The notes beneath the pieces were generated by a model. That model saw nothing but the letters and a program-made list of their open reading frames with translations. It had not been told where the DNA came from and ran no database searches. From Triangularia verruculosa (Eukaryota; Ascomycota; Sordariomycetes; Sordariales; Podosporaceae): 49,039 bases of DNA. Of the stretch, positions 30,451 to 42,222 are shown one piece after another. Each line of letters starts with the position of its first letter. The stretch's first letter is position 1. The stretch spans positions 1 through 49,039 of the forward strand of contig MU864055.1 of assembly GCA_033296885.1 (NCBI GenBank). The letters are read 5' to 3'. The position numbers and the translations under genes are program-made.

Positions 30451-31206
30451 TTATTGTGTCTGGTTCTTTTTGTCCAAGATCTCACCTGCCACCTTGGCAG
30501 CAGCCTCCACAATCAGCTCATGCTCGTGAGAATGTATCCTCTGCTCCAACTGCTCCAACTCCTCCCCTTCGCGGCATTCGATCTCCTTGACCAAAATGGG
30601 AGCTCCCCTGTCCACTTGGGCAATGACATAGTGGACCATGATACCAGTCATGTTGTTTTCCAACTTGCCAGCCCTAAAGTCCTCAAACGCTCTGCCGATA
30701 GCATTCGTGCCATCATACTTGCCTTTTGCGTTTGCAGTATCCTGTCTTAGCAAGCACTCTTTATCGCGTGGGACAAGCGACAACAAAACTCCCTTACCTG
30801 GCAGCGCGGGATGCAAGTTAATGATCTTAATACCCTCCGCCTCAAGAGGATCCAAGAAGGCCTTGCCAAAGACATACATCCACCCAGCCAAAATGACCAG
30901 GTCGGGCTTGTAGTCCTCCTTCAACACCTTCTCCGCGAGAGCGGCATCGTACTTGTCTCTTGACTCCTGGAGCTTGGCCGGGTCGGCCTCGCCCTTTTGG
31001 CGGAAGCCGTGCGAGATGAGGTTGAAGTACTCCCAAGGGATCCCGGCGTTGTCGGCGCGAGTGGTGGCGTAGGCCTTGCTCTTGTTTACGATGAGTCGGA
31101 CTATCTTGGAATTGGGGATGGCGCCGGAGGAGACGGCATCAATGAGAGCCTGGAAGTTGGAGCCGTTGCCTGAGGCGAAGACGAGGATTTTGCAGGGGTC
31201 TGACAT
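30451..31206 (-). CDS. ADE8: Phosphoribosylglycinamide formyltransferase (GAR transformylase)
   Basis: Two exons: 31206-30798 and 30722-30451, giving 226 aa. The enzyme transfers a formyl group from 10-formyl-tetrahydrofolate to GAR in de novo purine synthesis and is normally cytosolic. The phosphate-binding loop is FASGNGSNFQALI; the catalytic trio is Asn130 and His132 (INLHPALPG) and Asp174 (QVDRGAP), matching Asn106, His108 and Asp144 of E. coli PurN. The 75-nt intron sits in the Gly codon of LPGKYDG. It is a multiple of three and contains no stop, so the unspliced frame is also open, but would insert 25 residues beside the active site. The length is normal for the monofunctional fungal enzyme. 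The ATG of MSDPCK is chosen because family homology starts there. Confidence 0.95.
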   Translation of the reverse strand: MSDPCKILVFASGNGSNFQALIDAVSSGAIPNSKIVRLIVNKSKAYATTRADNAGIPWEYFNLISHGFRQKGEADPAKLQESRDKYDAALAEKVLKEDYKPDLVILAGWMYVFGKAFLDPLEAEGIKIINLHPALPGKGVLLSLVPRDKECLLRQDTANAKGKYDGTNAIGRAFEDFRAGKLENNMTGIMVHYVIAQVDRGAPILVKEIECREGEELEQLEQRIHSHEHELIVEAAAKVAGEILDKKNQTQ

Positions 31207-32487
31207 GTTGGTGGTGATGGTCTTGGTGGTTAGATGCGGGGGAGGGGCTGATGGCGGGGTTGAAGTGAGACTTGTGTGAAGATTTGCGCCTCGGTGTTTC
31301 ACAACTCTTGTTGCAAACTCGGTGCTGGTGTCGGTTATGTTGGAATGAGTGTTTATGGATAGAGCTTATGGAGTCTGAACTGTTCAAGGTTCGTCATTAT
31401 TCGTCAGTTTGGACAGTTGAACATGAAGGTAAAAGTTTTAAACGACGCACCTCCCGCAGATGTGGATCAAGCTCTGTTGGCCAATCAGCGGTGGCTTTCT
31501 CGTTGATGAGCGTGGCACCAGGGTCTACTGTGCATGGTATGATATGAGAAAGATGCGGTAGGGGACATGCATCCAAGAAATCCATTTCAATCCTATCAAA
31601 CTCTCAAGCAGCATCAACCATTGCCGTCTTCAACTCAATGGGATTACGCCGGCCATCTCCAAGAGCATGGAGGGTTAGGGTTATCTGGTCTTCCGAAGTC
31701 GGCACTGATCTTTCGGGTGATGCCGCGGCACACTGACAACGCGGCACAAGCTGATGTGAATTCTCGAACGTTGAAACCCTGACGACGTCGAGGGGTGGTT
31801 GATATATGTAAGAGTCTCAGCAGCTTGCGTGCTTGCGTTATTTGCGCCGCCACATCGTTCCCCAGTCTCGACCATTCGACGCACTTGGCAATCACTGATG
31901 GCGAGTGGTCAATTGAAGACCCGAAAGGGAAGGGGAAGATCCAGCTTTCCAGTCCTGACGAATCGCATCTCGTAAGCTTTCCAACTTTTGAGTTGTCTCT
32001 TTTTCCAATCGGCAATGCTCGGTTTCCCAGGCCTTGGACGTTATTTTGAGCCACCAATTTCGCTTCGCCATGTCGTCCCCGGCTTTAGAGGTCCCCAGTC
32101 CCTGATCTCCAACACAAGCGGTAGCTAGAGCGCGACCATCCGCAAATCAGCGCCATGTCAGCGGAGGTTCTGCCCTGTCAAGCTCCCCGCCAAGCTCAAG
32201 TTGCCCCCGCTATGATCTTTCTGTCGATCGCCAATACGACCGGGAAGCCAGAAGAAGAAACGCCAGTACCAGTTCACCGGTTGTTCAAATCGGGAACAGC
32301 CCCGGGTTCTCGACCTCATCTCGGAGTTTGCAATTTCATCCACAAATCACGGTTCTGATCGTCTCTCTCTCCCATCTCCCAAGCGCTCTTGATTCCCCTT
32401 TTCATGGTTTGTTTCTTCCCTCGATCCTTCGTCTGACCATGGGATGAGAACTGGCAGCAACACCAAGCCGGCATCTCTTAAATCCTG
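31207..32487. other. Intergenic region, 1.3 kb, divergent promoters; no gene seen
   Basis: It lies between ADE8 (minus) and the rhodopsin-like gene (plus). The minus frame 31397-31585 and other short frames have no supportable features. I looked for, and did not find, a perfect TGACTCA general-control site near ADE8. Confidence 0.4.
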
Positions 32488-33631
32488 ATGGCTCCATTCA
32501 TCACCGAACGGGCAGCATTTCTGGCCCGAGTCCACTTCGGAGCGACCGTTCCACTTCTCGCACTCGCCCTTGTTCCATTTTGCGCGAGAATCTACGTCCG
32601 GATATGGCCGGTCTGGAGACTGGGGTGGGATGATGTTTTCATCATTGCTGGGCTGGTATGTCCAATTTTCAAGTCCCAAACTGACATCTCTAACTTCCCA
32701 GCAACAGGCGTGTTCCATCATCGACTGGGGACTGCTCGTGAGAGAGATGCATGTCCAGTCAGGCTATATCACGAGGGAGGAGGTTCGAGAGGGGGTGTTT
32801 GCTGCATACTTTGCGATCCCGATTTGGGCGCTTAGTATGACGTTGATCAAGACTTCCATTGTCTTGACACTGCTGCGTCTGCCCCTGAAGAAATCATGGC
32901 GAATCGGCTTATACGTGATTGGGGCGGTGCAGGTCACATATTGCTTCGCCGATATGCCGTATCTCTTTTTCAAATGTCGGCCCTTCCACGCTGCCTGGGA
33001 CATCATGGTGCGCGATCGGAAGTGTCCCAAGCTCGAGACCGACATCTTGGTATCTAGCATTGGCTCTGCCATCAACATCACCACCGACCTGTTACTTTCC
33101 GTCGCGCCCATGTTTATTCTGTGGAACTTGCGACGACCGCTGAGAGAGCGAATCGTCATATGCATCCTGACTGGCATGGGTCTGTTCGCCAGCGGCGCGT
33201 CCATAATGAAAGCCGTGGTGATCGCCGACTGGAGGAACGTGGATGATCAATGGGAGATGGCCATGACGATTGCCACCTGGACTATTCTGGAACAGTTCAT
33301 CTCGCTTTTCGCTGCTTGCTGCCCTTCGTTGAAAGGGCCTATCCAGGCCTTGTTGGGGAAATGTGGTATCAACCTTACGAGACAGGATACCAGCGTGTCG
33401 TTCGTACACATCCCATCGAGAATGAGGGAAAACCAGCTGAGAAGGGAAGCTCGAGAGTGGTTGGGCGACGAAGACTTGCAGCCTCCACGCCAGGGCCCAT
33501 CCGAACTTATCGCCGTTGTGGACGAAGAAAGCCAGCAATCAAAGAACAACTCGTCCTTGGTCTTGCCTCCTATGCCTGGTTCAAAGACATTGATTCCTCA
33601 GTTCTTGTTGCGCCGACAGAAAGATAGGTAG
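32488..33631 (+). CDS. Rhodopsin-domain (PTH11-like) integral membrane protein
   Basis: Two exons: 32488-32655 and 32702-33631, with a 46-nt intron (GTATGT donor, CTCTAACTT branch, TCCCAG acceptor), giving 365 aa. Seven hydrophobic segments are visible. The family's hallmark RLGWDDVFIIAGL follows TM1; FAAYFAIPIWALSMTLIKTS, FFKCRPFHAAWD, INITTDLLLSVAPMFILWNL and TWTILEQFISLFAACCPSLK match the fungal rhodopsin/SAT4-type domain. These 7TM proteins include PTH11-class receptors that sense surface or chemical cues; the ligand is unknown. The ~85-residue cytosolic tail is hydrophilic. A second membrane protein gene follows 295 bases downstream in the same direction. Confidence 0.9.
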
Positions 33632-33926
33632 CGTGTGAAGTCAAGAAACATGGTTGGATGCTTAAACAGGCAGCTCTGATAGTTTCGCCATTTATCATTT
33701 GAAGCAGGCTTTTGGTGGTGGACATATGGTGGGGAATTGCTCTCACGGCCACCATTTCAGCCGTTCGGAGAACAACTCGGTGGCGTCGTACTATCACCCG
33801 CCCGCAGCATCGCGGCCAGCCTCACATCGCACCATGTCATCCCGGAAACTGTTATGAAGTCGGGAAGGACTGCTTACTTTTGGACAGCTGTGAATCTATC
33901 TTTAATCTGGCATCATCCTGGCGGCC

Positions 33927-35597
33927 ATGTCGTCAACTACGTCGTACCTTGGTTCCACCATAGGAACTCAATGGCCCCCGTCATACAATTCCACAACAGC
34001 TGGTCGAGCAGCTGACACTGAGCGTTCAATTGGGCAACCGCCAGAGTTTGACCCTCCAACACCTCCTGTCAGTCCTCCGTGGAGTCCTCCCGTTCCTCGA
34101 TCTGTCGTTTCGACGCATCCATGGCCGTACAGTGACACAGGCGGAACCACTGTTGTTGGTGATCACGGCGAAAAGAAACGGTCAATGGCGACAAAGTGGT
34201 TTCTGGCTGGGGTAGTTGTTGCTCTTCTCATCATAGTTGCTGTTTTGGGAGGTGTATTTGGTAGTCGCCTAGCAGCACAGAACTCTTCAAGGTAGCTGCT
34301 TTGTCAACTCCATCTCGGCCTTGAATGCTAATATGAGTTGCATAGCTCGAATGGCTCATCACCTGGTGATTCAGATAATGGATCTGGTGGAACCGTCAGC
34401 CAAGGCAAGCCAACTGCCTTCCCCGGCCCCTCGGGCGGGAACTCAACTCCTACTTCACCACCTGGTAGCCATGCTTCTGCTTTTCCGACTTTCTCGTCAA
34501 CTTCCACTGACCCCATTACATCAGATTCCTCCCCGACTTTCGAATCGAACTCCGTCTGTCAGGGGAATATCTGCCCTTCTCTTCTCTCCGTCGTACAATA
34601 CTCCTCGCCTCCGACGGCCTTCCTCTTCGGTCTGGGACAAGACAACGCTGTTTGGTACCGCACTACCAACGGCGAGAAGTGGCTGTCGGATTGGGAGTCG
34701 CTAGGAGGCGACATGATCTCGCAACCTTCTGCTGCTTCGTTGGACAACAACGTCGTCGATGTCGTCGTCTACGCGAGGAACAACACCATCCAGACGAAGC
34801 GATTCTACAATGGCCAGTGGAATGACACTTGGTTTGAACTCGGCAAAGCCATCACCAGCCCGCCATATGCCATTGCGTGCGGGGATCAGCAATTGGATGT
34901 GGTCATCAGAGGAACTAGCGGTGGTTTGTATAGGATCTATTACAAGCCTTATGCTGGATGGTCAGCATGGGAGAATCACGGTGGAGGATTGTCGTCGTAT
35001 CCGGTCATCGGATGTGGGCCGGGGCCGTGGAGGCTGGCGGTGCTGGGGTTTAAAGGGACGGAGCAGCCTTTGTTTACGAGCACCTGGTTAGGGTCTTGGA
35101 CGGGGTGGAACGAGGTAGGGGGCAACTTCAGGGGACAGTTGGCAATTGCCTCTAGGACGACGGAAGAGAGCTTCGTGTTTGGGATAACAGTGAACAGAAC
35201 TATGGCGTACTACCATTGGACCAAGAGTGGCGATGCTGGGACCAACAGGCTGGTGGATTTGGGAGGAAGCTTCCAGTCGACGCCGGTGGTGTTTGTCAGT
35301 GGAGCAGAAAGATTGGATGTTCTGGGTGTGGGGAGGGATGATAGGTTGAAGCACAAAGCCATGATTGGGCAGACTTGGGCGAAGGAGTGGCAAGATTTAG
35401 GGGGCGCGTTTAATAGTACGCCGGCGGTGGTGTCACTGGTGCCGGGGAAGGTTTCGGTGTATGGGCTGGGGGTGAACGGAACGTTGTTTCATGGCACTTG
35501 GAAGATGACGAAGGAGTTTGAGTGGAGTGGTGGGCCGGATTGGCTGGCGGATGGGGGTGAATTGTCGATGACAGGGATGAAGTTTAGTGGTTATTAA
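33927..35597 (+). CDS. Type II membrane protein with lectin-like beta-propeller (PLL/AAL-like)
   Basis: Two exons: 33927-34291 and 34346-35597, with a 54-nt intron (ATGCTAATATG branch), giving 538 aa. Residues 1-90 are a Pro/Ser-rich cytoplasmic region ending in KKRSMATK. One transmembrane helix follows (about 91-112, WFLAGVVVALLIIVAVLGGV). A Ser/Gly/Pro/Thr linker leads to a domain of six or seven ~48-residue blades, each with a W..LGG and hydrophobic-D-hydrophobic rhythm (DWESLGGDMISQPSAASLDN, LDVVIRGTSGGLYR, GWNEVGGNF, LDVLGVGRDDRLKHK, EWQDLGGAFNSTPAV). This is the pattern of the fucose-binding lectin propellers PLL and AAL. Several NxS/T sites suggest glycosylation. It may bind sugars at the cell surface; the ligand is inference. 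Confidence 0.85.
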
Positions 35598-35836
35598 CTT
35601 TCAGGTATGGAGAATCTAATTAATCTCTCCGGCATTTAGTTCCTACCACCTATACTGTCACCAGGATTGTTATTTGAAATCAATGAGGCGTAGCCCAGGC
35701 CACACCGTTTTGGTTCGACCATATCCTGCAAAAGCGAGAACAGAATGGAATTTCGCAGCTGAGTCTTTTTTCATTCATACAAAATCGTTAAGTCATACAC
35801 TCCTTGCCATCATCATCACAGCCCGCCAACCTCCGC

Positions 35837-36457
35837 TTAAGCCTGAGCAGGAATCAACCCATCCGCCTCCGCCTGAGCAACCAAAGCGTGGTAGATCGCC
35901 AGCTTCTCCTCGTACTCCTTGACCAGGTCCTCGCGAGTCTCGCGCTTGCCGGGGGTGGCATCATCGCCACCAAAGGCCCTCACGGCAGCATAGTAAACGT
36001 CCGCCAGGCCTCTGCAGATGCCAGACAGAGTCGAGCCGTTACATTGGAAGTACAAGCTGCAGTCCCCATTGTCAGCAAGCAAGTTCTATCATATCATTTG
36101 TGGACAGGAAAGCTGGGGCACTTACTCAGTCTTGAACTGGTTGTCGATTCTCAGCTTGCCGCTCACGGTGAAGCGGTTCTGAGCACGAAAGTTGTGGTAT
36201 CCGAAATCGTGTCTGTGGCAGGCGGGGACGAAGGGGAAGCCAAACGGGTTGTCGGGGGAGGAGGTGCAGCCGTCAGAGCTCCAGTCGAGGTTGGCGGGAT
36301 TGCGGGCGTTGCGCCGGGCGGTGAACGCAGGGAGGGTGATGCTGAAGAGGAGCTCGTCGGTGGTTGCGGCTGCTGACTGCCTCTGTTCAAGAACACCAGT
36401 GCTGGCTGGCAGGGCAATGGCCGAGCCGGCCAGGGCGAGGAGGGTGGCGACCTTCAT
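35837..36457 (-). CDS. Secreted fungal-type phospholipase A2
   Basis: Two exons: 36457-36126 and 36056-35837, with a 69-nt intron (GTAAGT donor, TTGCTGACAA branch, CTGCAG acceptor), giving 183 aa. The signal peptide is MKVATLLALAGSAIALP; a short propeptide may end at EQR. The core LDWSSDGCTSSPDNPFGFPF, then PACHRHDFGYHNFR, is the prokaryotic/fungal (group XIV) PLA2 signature, with His83-Asp84 as catalytic dyad. Four cysteines (DGC, PAC, FQC, GIC) would form the two disulfides of the family. It cleaves the sn-2 ester of phospholipids with calcium, outside the cell. It is convergent with the lectin-like gene, and a TATA box lies 154 bases upstream. Confidence 0.93.
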
Positions 36458-37809
36458 ATTGTGGGTTGAGGAGGAGCTTGAAGCACACGGCAATCAACTC
36501 AGGCGGAGGAGGTGGTTTGATATGGAGTGAGTGCCCTAGACTGACGAAAGACTCAAATGCTCGCCTGGCCGAGACAATAAGACACCATAGTAAGGGGGCC
36601 GTCCCTGGGACTTTATACACAAGACATCACGGTAGGTATGTCCACGTTGTGGGAGTAATGATCGGAGCAATTGTCGGGCAACCCAATGTCGTCCAACCAC
36701 CCACCCACGCCGATGCCGCATTACTACCACCACCCAATCATCCAGGCACGTCCTTTCGGCGATACCACTCTTTCTAAACCCAGTTCTGGTAAGTTCCGTC
36801 CACTACACCCATCCGGCCAGGGATCAGTACACAACTAAGATCTCCGGCCACCTACGTAGCCATACTGCCGGGCAAAAGGGCTCAGCAGCGCTAATCGCTC
36901 CGATGCAACCTTCCAGAAGCGGAAAACAGTGCCGGAATGCGGGGGAAGAAGAAGTGGGAACGCGGGGCACAAGAGGAGGGTCTCTGTTTCAGATGGTCGA
37001 CTGTGACTTCCCAGGAATGGCAGATGGGGAAGATATTGGTGATGATTCGTGCTTGGAAGCAGGCAAAAGATATGCGCAGTCAAGCGGCTCGGATCGCGTG
37101 GTACCTATCTTTGGTGGGATGTTCCTGCAGGTCAGAATGTGTAAGCCGAGCGGCGGCAGGACACCTCCAAGCGGGCAACTCGTTAGCAATGCCAAGAAAC
37201 TGACGTGGGTCGGAGGAATGTCCTCTGCGGGTACACAGTATCCGGCTTGTCAACCCCAAAGATGATGGTCTCTTCATTGGTTCGCGTGTTCTCCAAAGTC
37301 AGTCAATCAGAGTGGATGCATGCAGGAACCAAAGTTCGCCTCGTCAGCCAGCACTTATTCATCCTCGCCCTGTCTCGGCGGTGTGCCTTGCCGGTGATGT
37401 TTGCTACACACTACAGAGCAGGCATCCAAATCATTCCATGCATTGCCAAGCCGGCATGTCCTGGGTTGCCTACTGGTTCAGAATTCGAGACGACTGAAAG
37501 ATATTCGGTCACTGGTTAGGCATGATGGACCAAGGTTGGTATGTGCTGTGTAACGTTCGCCTGTGCGTGGCCAGCATGACCGGTGATTGGTGATTTTCCC
37601 AGAGAATCAAGTATGTCGTTGCGGCGAAGTAAAGTCAGAGGGAGCACCGCAGATTCCGGAAATAGTGACCTGGAAAGCCTAACGCCTGAGGAATTTGACG
37701 CTGGCTTGCAAAGATAGTATATGATGACGGAGCATAGCAGTTGGTCAAGTGCTTGACGGAGTACAGCTGGACTATTCGTGGCAGGGCTTCAAAGATTCTA
37801 AATCGCAAA
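36458..37809. other. Divergent intergenic region, about 1.35 kb; no gene seen
   Basis: Holds the PLA2 promoter and the upstream region of the DUF3176 gene. Several open frames of 60-137 codons (for example 36364-36777, 36903-37265) overlap each other and show no natural protein character. Confidence 0.4.
36611..36617 (-). promoter_or_regulatory. TATA box of the PLA2 gene
   Basis: TATAAAG on the minus strand, 154 bases upstream of the ATG at 36457. Confidence 0.45.
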
Positions 37810-40106
37810 ATGGTTAGCAGACCCATTCTACCCGCAACACAGTCATCTTGGTTAGACTGCTCATCAAGGGAAACATACCGGCCCTCGGCACCGTCAGAAC
37901 CTGAAAACAAAAATGGGGCCAAACTAGGCTTGTGTGAGGTATCTGAAGATGATACCACGTCAAAGCCAGACTCGGAGACACAAAAAAGCCGTTCGGCTCT
38001 GTTGAGGGGATGGCTACCGGAAATATTGGCTCAACTGGGTGGGCTGCTTTGTCTGATCGGTGAGTCAAGCCTTTGCGGTCTCTTGTTAGTTCTATCCAAA
38101 AGCTCACCACCTTGATCCCGCGACAGCCATCTTCCTACTCCTATGGCATGCCGACAACAGGCCTCCCGAGGCACTGTATCTTGGTGTCACATTGAACACC
38201 GTCTTGGCCTTTTTGACATCGCTAGCGAAAGTGGCATTTTTGGTGCCGATTGCTGAGGGTCTAGCGCAACTGAAGTGGATATGGTTCTCGTCTCCTCTTG
38301 GCCGATCGACGAAACCCCGACCGCTGGTCGACTTCCAGGTATTTGATGATGCAATGAGAGGTGGGATTGGTGGCATGCGCCTCCTGTTTGGCTTCAAGGG
38401 GTAAGCTCGGCCTTTCGTCTGTTGAAGCACGCACTAGGAATATGGTTGCTGATGTCGAAAAATTATGCAGAATGCTCGCATCTTTCGGCGCTTTGATCAT
38501 GCTGAGCGGCCTGTTCACATCGACCCTTACCCAGCAGGCCATCACATATCAAGTAGAAAAGGCTCTTTCGCTCCAGGCCAACGATACGGCAACCGTGGAC
38601 AGAGCAACTACATTTTCGACCTATGATGGAAACGTGTTAGCACTTAGTATGTTGCAGTGAAAGTGGAATCCGAAAAGATTACCCAAACTAATCAAGATGC
38701 ATCACGCAGCACCATATGACACTCTTCGGGAGCAGCGCGCTATCTTCGATGGGATCTTCACCCCCTCCACGGAAAGGGTCCCGGAAGTGAGAGCAAACTG
38801 CTCGTCCGGTGACTGTACCTGGCCGGCTTACGGCTCACTGGCAGTGTGCAGTGGTGTGGCAAACCTCTCAGCAATCAACAATCCTGGTCTTCACAGCAGC
38901 CTGAGGAATGCGACTGAAAAGCGGCTTCGCCTCCTTCTGCAAACCAGTAACATAACAGCAGGCTCAGCAGGGTACGGAAACTTCTACATGGCCATCAACG
39001 AGGTGTTCCCGGTCATTATCGGATTGCTCGATAGGCCAACAGGGGCATTCAACCAGTCAGTAACGGAGCTGATGGTCAGCGACAGCTTTATTGCCTATAC
39101 AGAAGAGATGGTCAGCACTTCTTCCGACTCTGACGCACTGGATGATATGATGGCAAAGGTGAAGTACCTCGAACTGGCTTTCTGGTGGTGTACAAAGTCA
39201 TATGTGACAGAAGTGACTCAGGGTCAGTCGGTTACGACAGAGGTGTCAGTACTGTCCCGAGCCAAGGAGGGCATGAATAACACCTTGAATGTTGCATGGG
39301 ACCACAGCTTTTATCCGTGTTACTCAGCAGGCCGGTGCAACGAAACCTATGGTGGAACCGAAATGGTGTTGGAGAAGCCAGCGGAGACAGCCGAGCAGGT
39401 CGACTTCACGGTTCATCTCTGGACGTCGCTAACGGCCTCTATGCTTATTGCGTCGACAATGCTAGATTCGTTATTGCTGGACAGAACCCGCGGAGTCGTG
39501 GCTTCTAACGGTGGAGGTTCTGCTAAGGCGTTCGCGTTTTCTCTGCTGGGCGACTTCCTGACGACTGAACTCCCGCCTCCAGAGAAGCGGCTTGCCGATG
39601 TTCAGACCGTCATGAGCAATGCGGCACGCTCCATGACAAATCTGTATGTGAGAAAGTGCTGTTTGAAATTGTGCCTGTGACTGACAAATGGCAGTGTGAG
39701 ACAGGGAACCACTCGCATGTTCAGGTCCGAAGCAGTTGTTCAGGGGAGAGTATACACGTCACAGGCCTTCGTCAAGATTCGTTGGGAGTGGATGGGAATG
39801 CTTACCACACAACTCGTGTTGACCGCCCTTTTCCTGGCGCTGACTGCAGCAGCCACCTACATGTCGCGCGTGCAGGTGATCAAAAGCTCGAGCCTGGCGA
39901 CGCTTTGTGCGCTGGACGAAGATACACGACGTGATCTTGGAGGACTCGGTGATGGCGTTGAATGCCTCGAGAAAATGGCGAAAAAGATGTTGGTGCGAGT
40001 AGAAAGGAGTGCCGGATTGGAGGATATTGGGCAAAGCGACGCCTCAGGCCCCATAGCACGGCTGGGAACCTCACCACAAGAACGCTCGCAATCAAGGACT
40101 TGGTGA
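37810..40106 (+). CDS. DUF3176 family membrane protein
   Basis: Five exons: 37810-38059, 38127-38400, 38471-38646, 38710-39643 and 39695-40106, giving 681 aa. The four introns are 67, 70, 63 and 51 nt; the last two have clear CTAAT and CTGAC branch sites. After a hydrophilic N terminus, membrane segments occur in LLCLIAIFLLLWHAD, the LNTVLAFLTSLAKVAFLVPI region (followed by AEGLAQLKWIWF and RPLVDFQVFDDAMRGG, which are diagnostic of DUF3176) and MLASFGALIMLSGLF. A long, Asn-glycosylatable ectodomain with paired cysteines follows (CSSGDCTWPAYGSLAVCSGV). The last TM is LTTQLVLTALFLALTAAATY, followed by IKSSSLATLCALDEDTR, another family signature. The biochemical function of the family is unknown. 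The start is the first ATG after an in-frame stop. Confidence 0.88.
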
Positions 40107-40748
40107 CATGGTGAAGAGGGAAATTGCCCAAGATTAATAGAGAGCTACTGACCCGCAGCATCTCAGTGCACGGCCCCGCAGGACGGAGGTACTGGTAGGC
40201 ACAAACAGGAGGTCAATACGATAGCATAGACAGGATTGTGAACAAGTCTTCCACTTCCTGGGTACCTAAATCACATAACAGATTGCTGCCAATCTACAAT
40301 AGTTCCCAACTGTCACTGCCAAATCTAGACATTACCGACGGCCCGACATTCATTTCGGTTCCTTTTCATACTGTTTGACATCATCATACCAAGCAGAAGT
40401 TGTGCTCGTCAAACCTGCGGTTGAGTCATCTGCATACCTTAGTTATTCACTCCCTTCAACACAGGCAAAGGCTGGGACAAGGCGTCAAATATGGAATTGG
40501 CAACTACGGCTGGCGTGGATGGTCGCCAAGAAGAGATCGTGCCTCGATTAGACGATCCCTGAGTGGGTGTACCTCGTGAAGGGGAGCCTTCTAACGAGAC
40601 GAGACAGCCTGCCTTTGGGGGCCAGGTGCTCTGTAGCTGCCAAGAACCCCACATTCGCATCTGCCTTAGGGGAACAAACAAATTGCAAGTGCGGCAACTT
40701 CTTCCCAACACCGAATCTGCAAACGCGCCACAATGGAAAGCCAAAATC
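40107..40748. other. Intergenic region; no gene seen
   Basis: The frame upstream of 40749 is open from 40563 without ATG and is probably leader. No other feature. Confidence 0.35.
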
Positions 40749-42021
40749 ATGGACCTGACAGAAGATCAAATGTCTCCATACCAGAAAGGCTCTGTGCTGG
40801 AAATCCGGCTTCACGTTCCACCACTCCCCTTCGGCTTTTATTACAGCGCGTATCCTCGAGAAGAAAGGGTCGAGCTGTGGACACATGAGGACCGCGTCGC
40901 GTTTGCTCTCGCACACCCACCCTTCGATGACGTTCCTCCGGATCCCAATCCAGAGTTTCACACCTTCACCATCGTGGAAGACAAGACCCAACGGTAATTC
41001 GGAATAGACCCACCAGGAGCACACATCGTCGTTAGCCATTTTGACCTAAACAGTTCGTCGCAGGAACAGCCATTTGGTGAAGATGGCTCCGACCAAGCTC
41101 CGCTGCTTCTTGCCAAGGTCTACGATGGTGTCGGTAACATGACCCTGCCAGAGTCAGGACTAAGGGAGGATTACAACGACATTAACGACATTGATGGCAT
41201 GCTCCGCGCCGACTCGGACTACTCCATCGAAGCTGGTGCTTTCGAAATCCTGACCACCCACGATAACATATCAGGGAAAGTAGTCCCCAGGTACTACGGT
41301 TGTTGGACTTTTCCTCTTGAAGTTTCTCTTCCTGAACTTCCTGAAGGCCAGTCCGTCCAACGTTGGGTGCGGATGATCTTGATGGAGTTCATCAAGGGCG
41401 AGTCAACGGAAGCCAAGATCAACAGAGCTAGAAACCCTGAGACTCGGAAATTCCAATACGATCTCCTTCCTCCTGAGTCAGTGAGATTACACGTTCTGAG
41501 ACAACTGGTCGAAACCGAAATTCTCCTTTGGTGGGAAGTTGGACTCACACACCAAGACTTTGCGCCACGCAATGTTATGATACGAGAAGACAACAGTGTT
41601 GTCGTCATCGACTTCTATCAGGTCCGGATAACTACGTACTTAAAAAACTCCGATGGAAAAACTCCCAAGGAAAGAGCAGATGACCCTAAGCTGCCAGTAT
41701 CTCCCATCGAAACCTACTGGCCGTTTCGACCCAGCTGGAGCTTCTTCCTGGTCGAGAACGCCGCAGGGGGATGCTGGGGGACTGGATACTTCAGTCTTAG
41801 CACAAGGAACAGCACAACGTGGAGATGGCGGCATGGAGATGACCGCTGAATGGCTGATTGAGACGTGGAGCGACGACGATCGATACGCGCCTCCATCAGA
41901 GGAATTCCTGAATCATGTGGAGCATATGGTGAGGAGCCCCAAGATCATCAATATGCTAGAAGATCTGGGTAGAGCACCCGCAGCATCCGAAGGCCCCTCA
42001 AGCATTGGGCAGGATTGTTAA
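40749..42021 (+). CDS. Protein-kinase-like (APH/PKL fold) protein with frameshifted C terminus
   Basis: Exon 1 is 40749-40993; a 60-nt intron (GTAATT donor, GACCTAAAC branch, AACAG acceptor) leads to exon 2 from 41054. Kinase-like landmarks are APLLLAKVYD (beta-3 Lys), the catalytic loop THQDFAPRNVMI (His248 to Asn255, Asp250) and VVVIDFYQ (Asp268, in the place of DFG). As given, the frame stops at 41849 (346 aa). However, a second frame, one base ahead, carries natural sequence to 42021 (MEMTAEWLIETWSDDDRYAP, then VEHMVRSPKIINMLEDLGR). A shift between about 41740 and 41840 is therefore likely, by an indel or an unusual intron. Substrate unknown; the family includes small-molecule and protein kinases. 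Confidence 0.65.
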
Positions 42022-42222
42022 TATCAGAAGCATCGACCACAAGCAGGCAGGAGACCAGTTTCTAGGAACTGGCAGGTGTGAATATTGATCCTATGTACAA
42101 CTATTGATCACTACCTGATTTACAACCATATTCCCTCTTTGTGAACCATCACCTTGTTGAAAGATTGATCGTTTCACCCAGTCCCATCTTTCTCTCAGCT
42201 ACCAGGTAAAAAACAACCAAAC

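Noticed and set aside
36364..37265. Several overlapping + strand frames of 60-137 codons upstream of the DUF3176 gene
   Set aside because: They overlap each other in different frames, partly lie antisense to the PLA2 gene and show no natural protein sequence.
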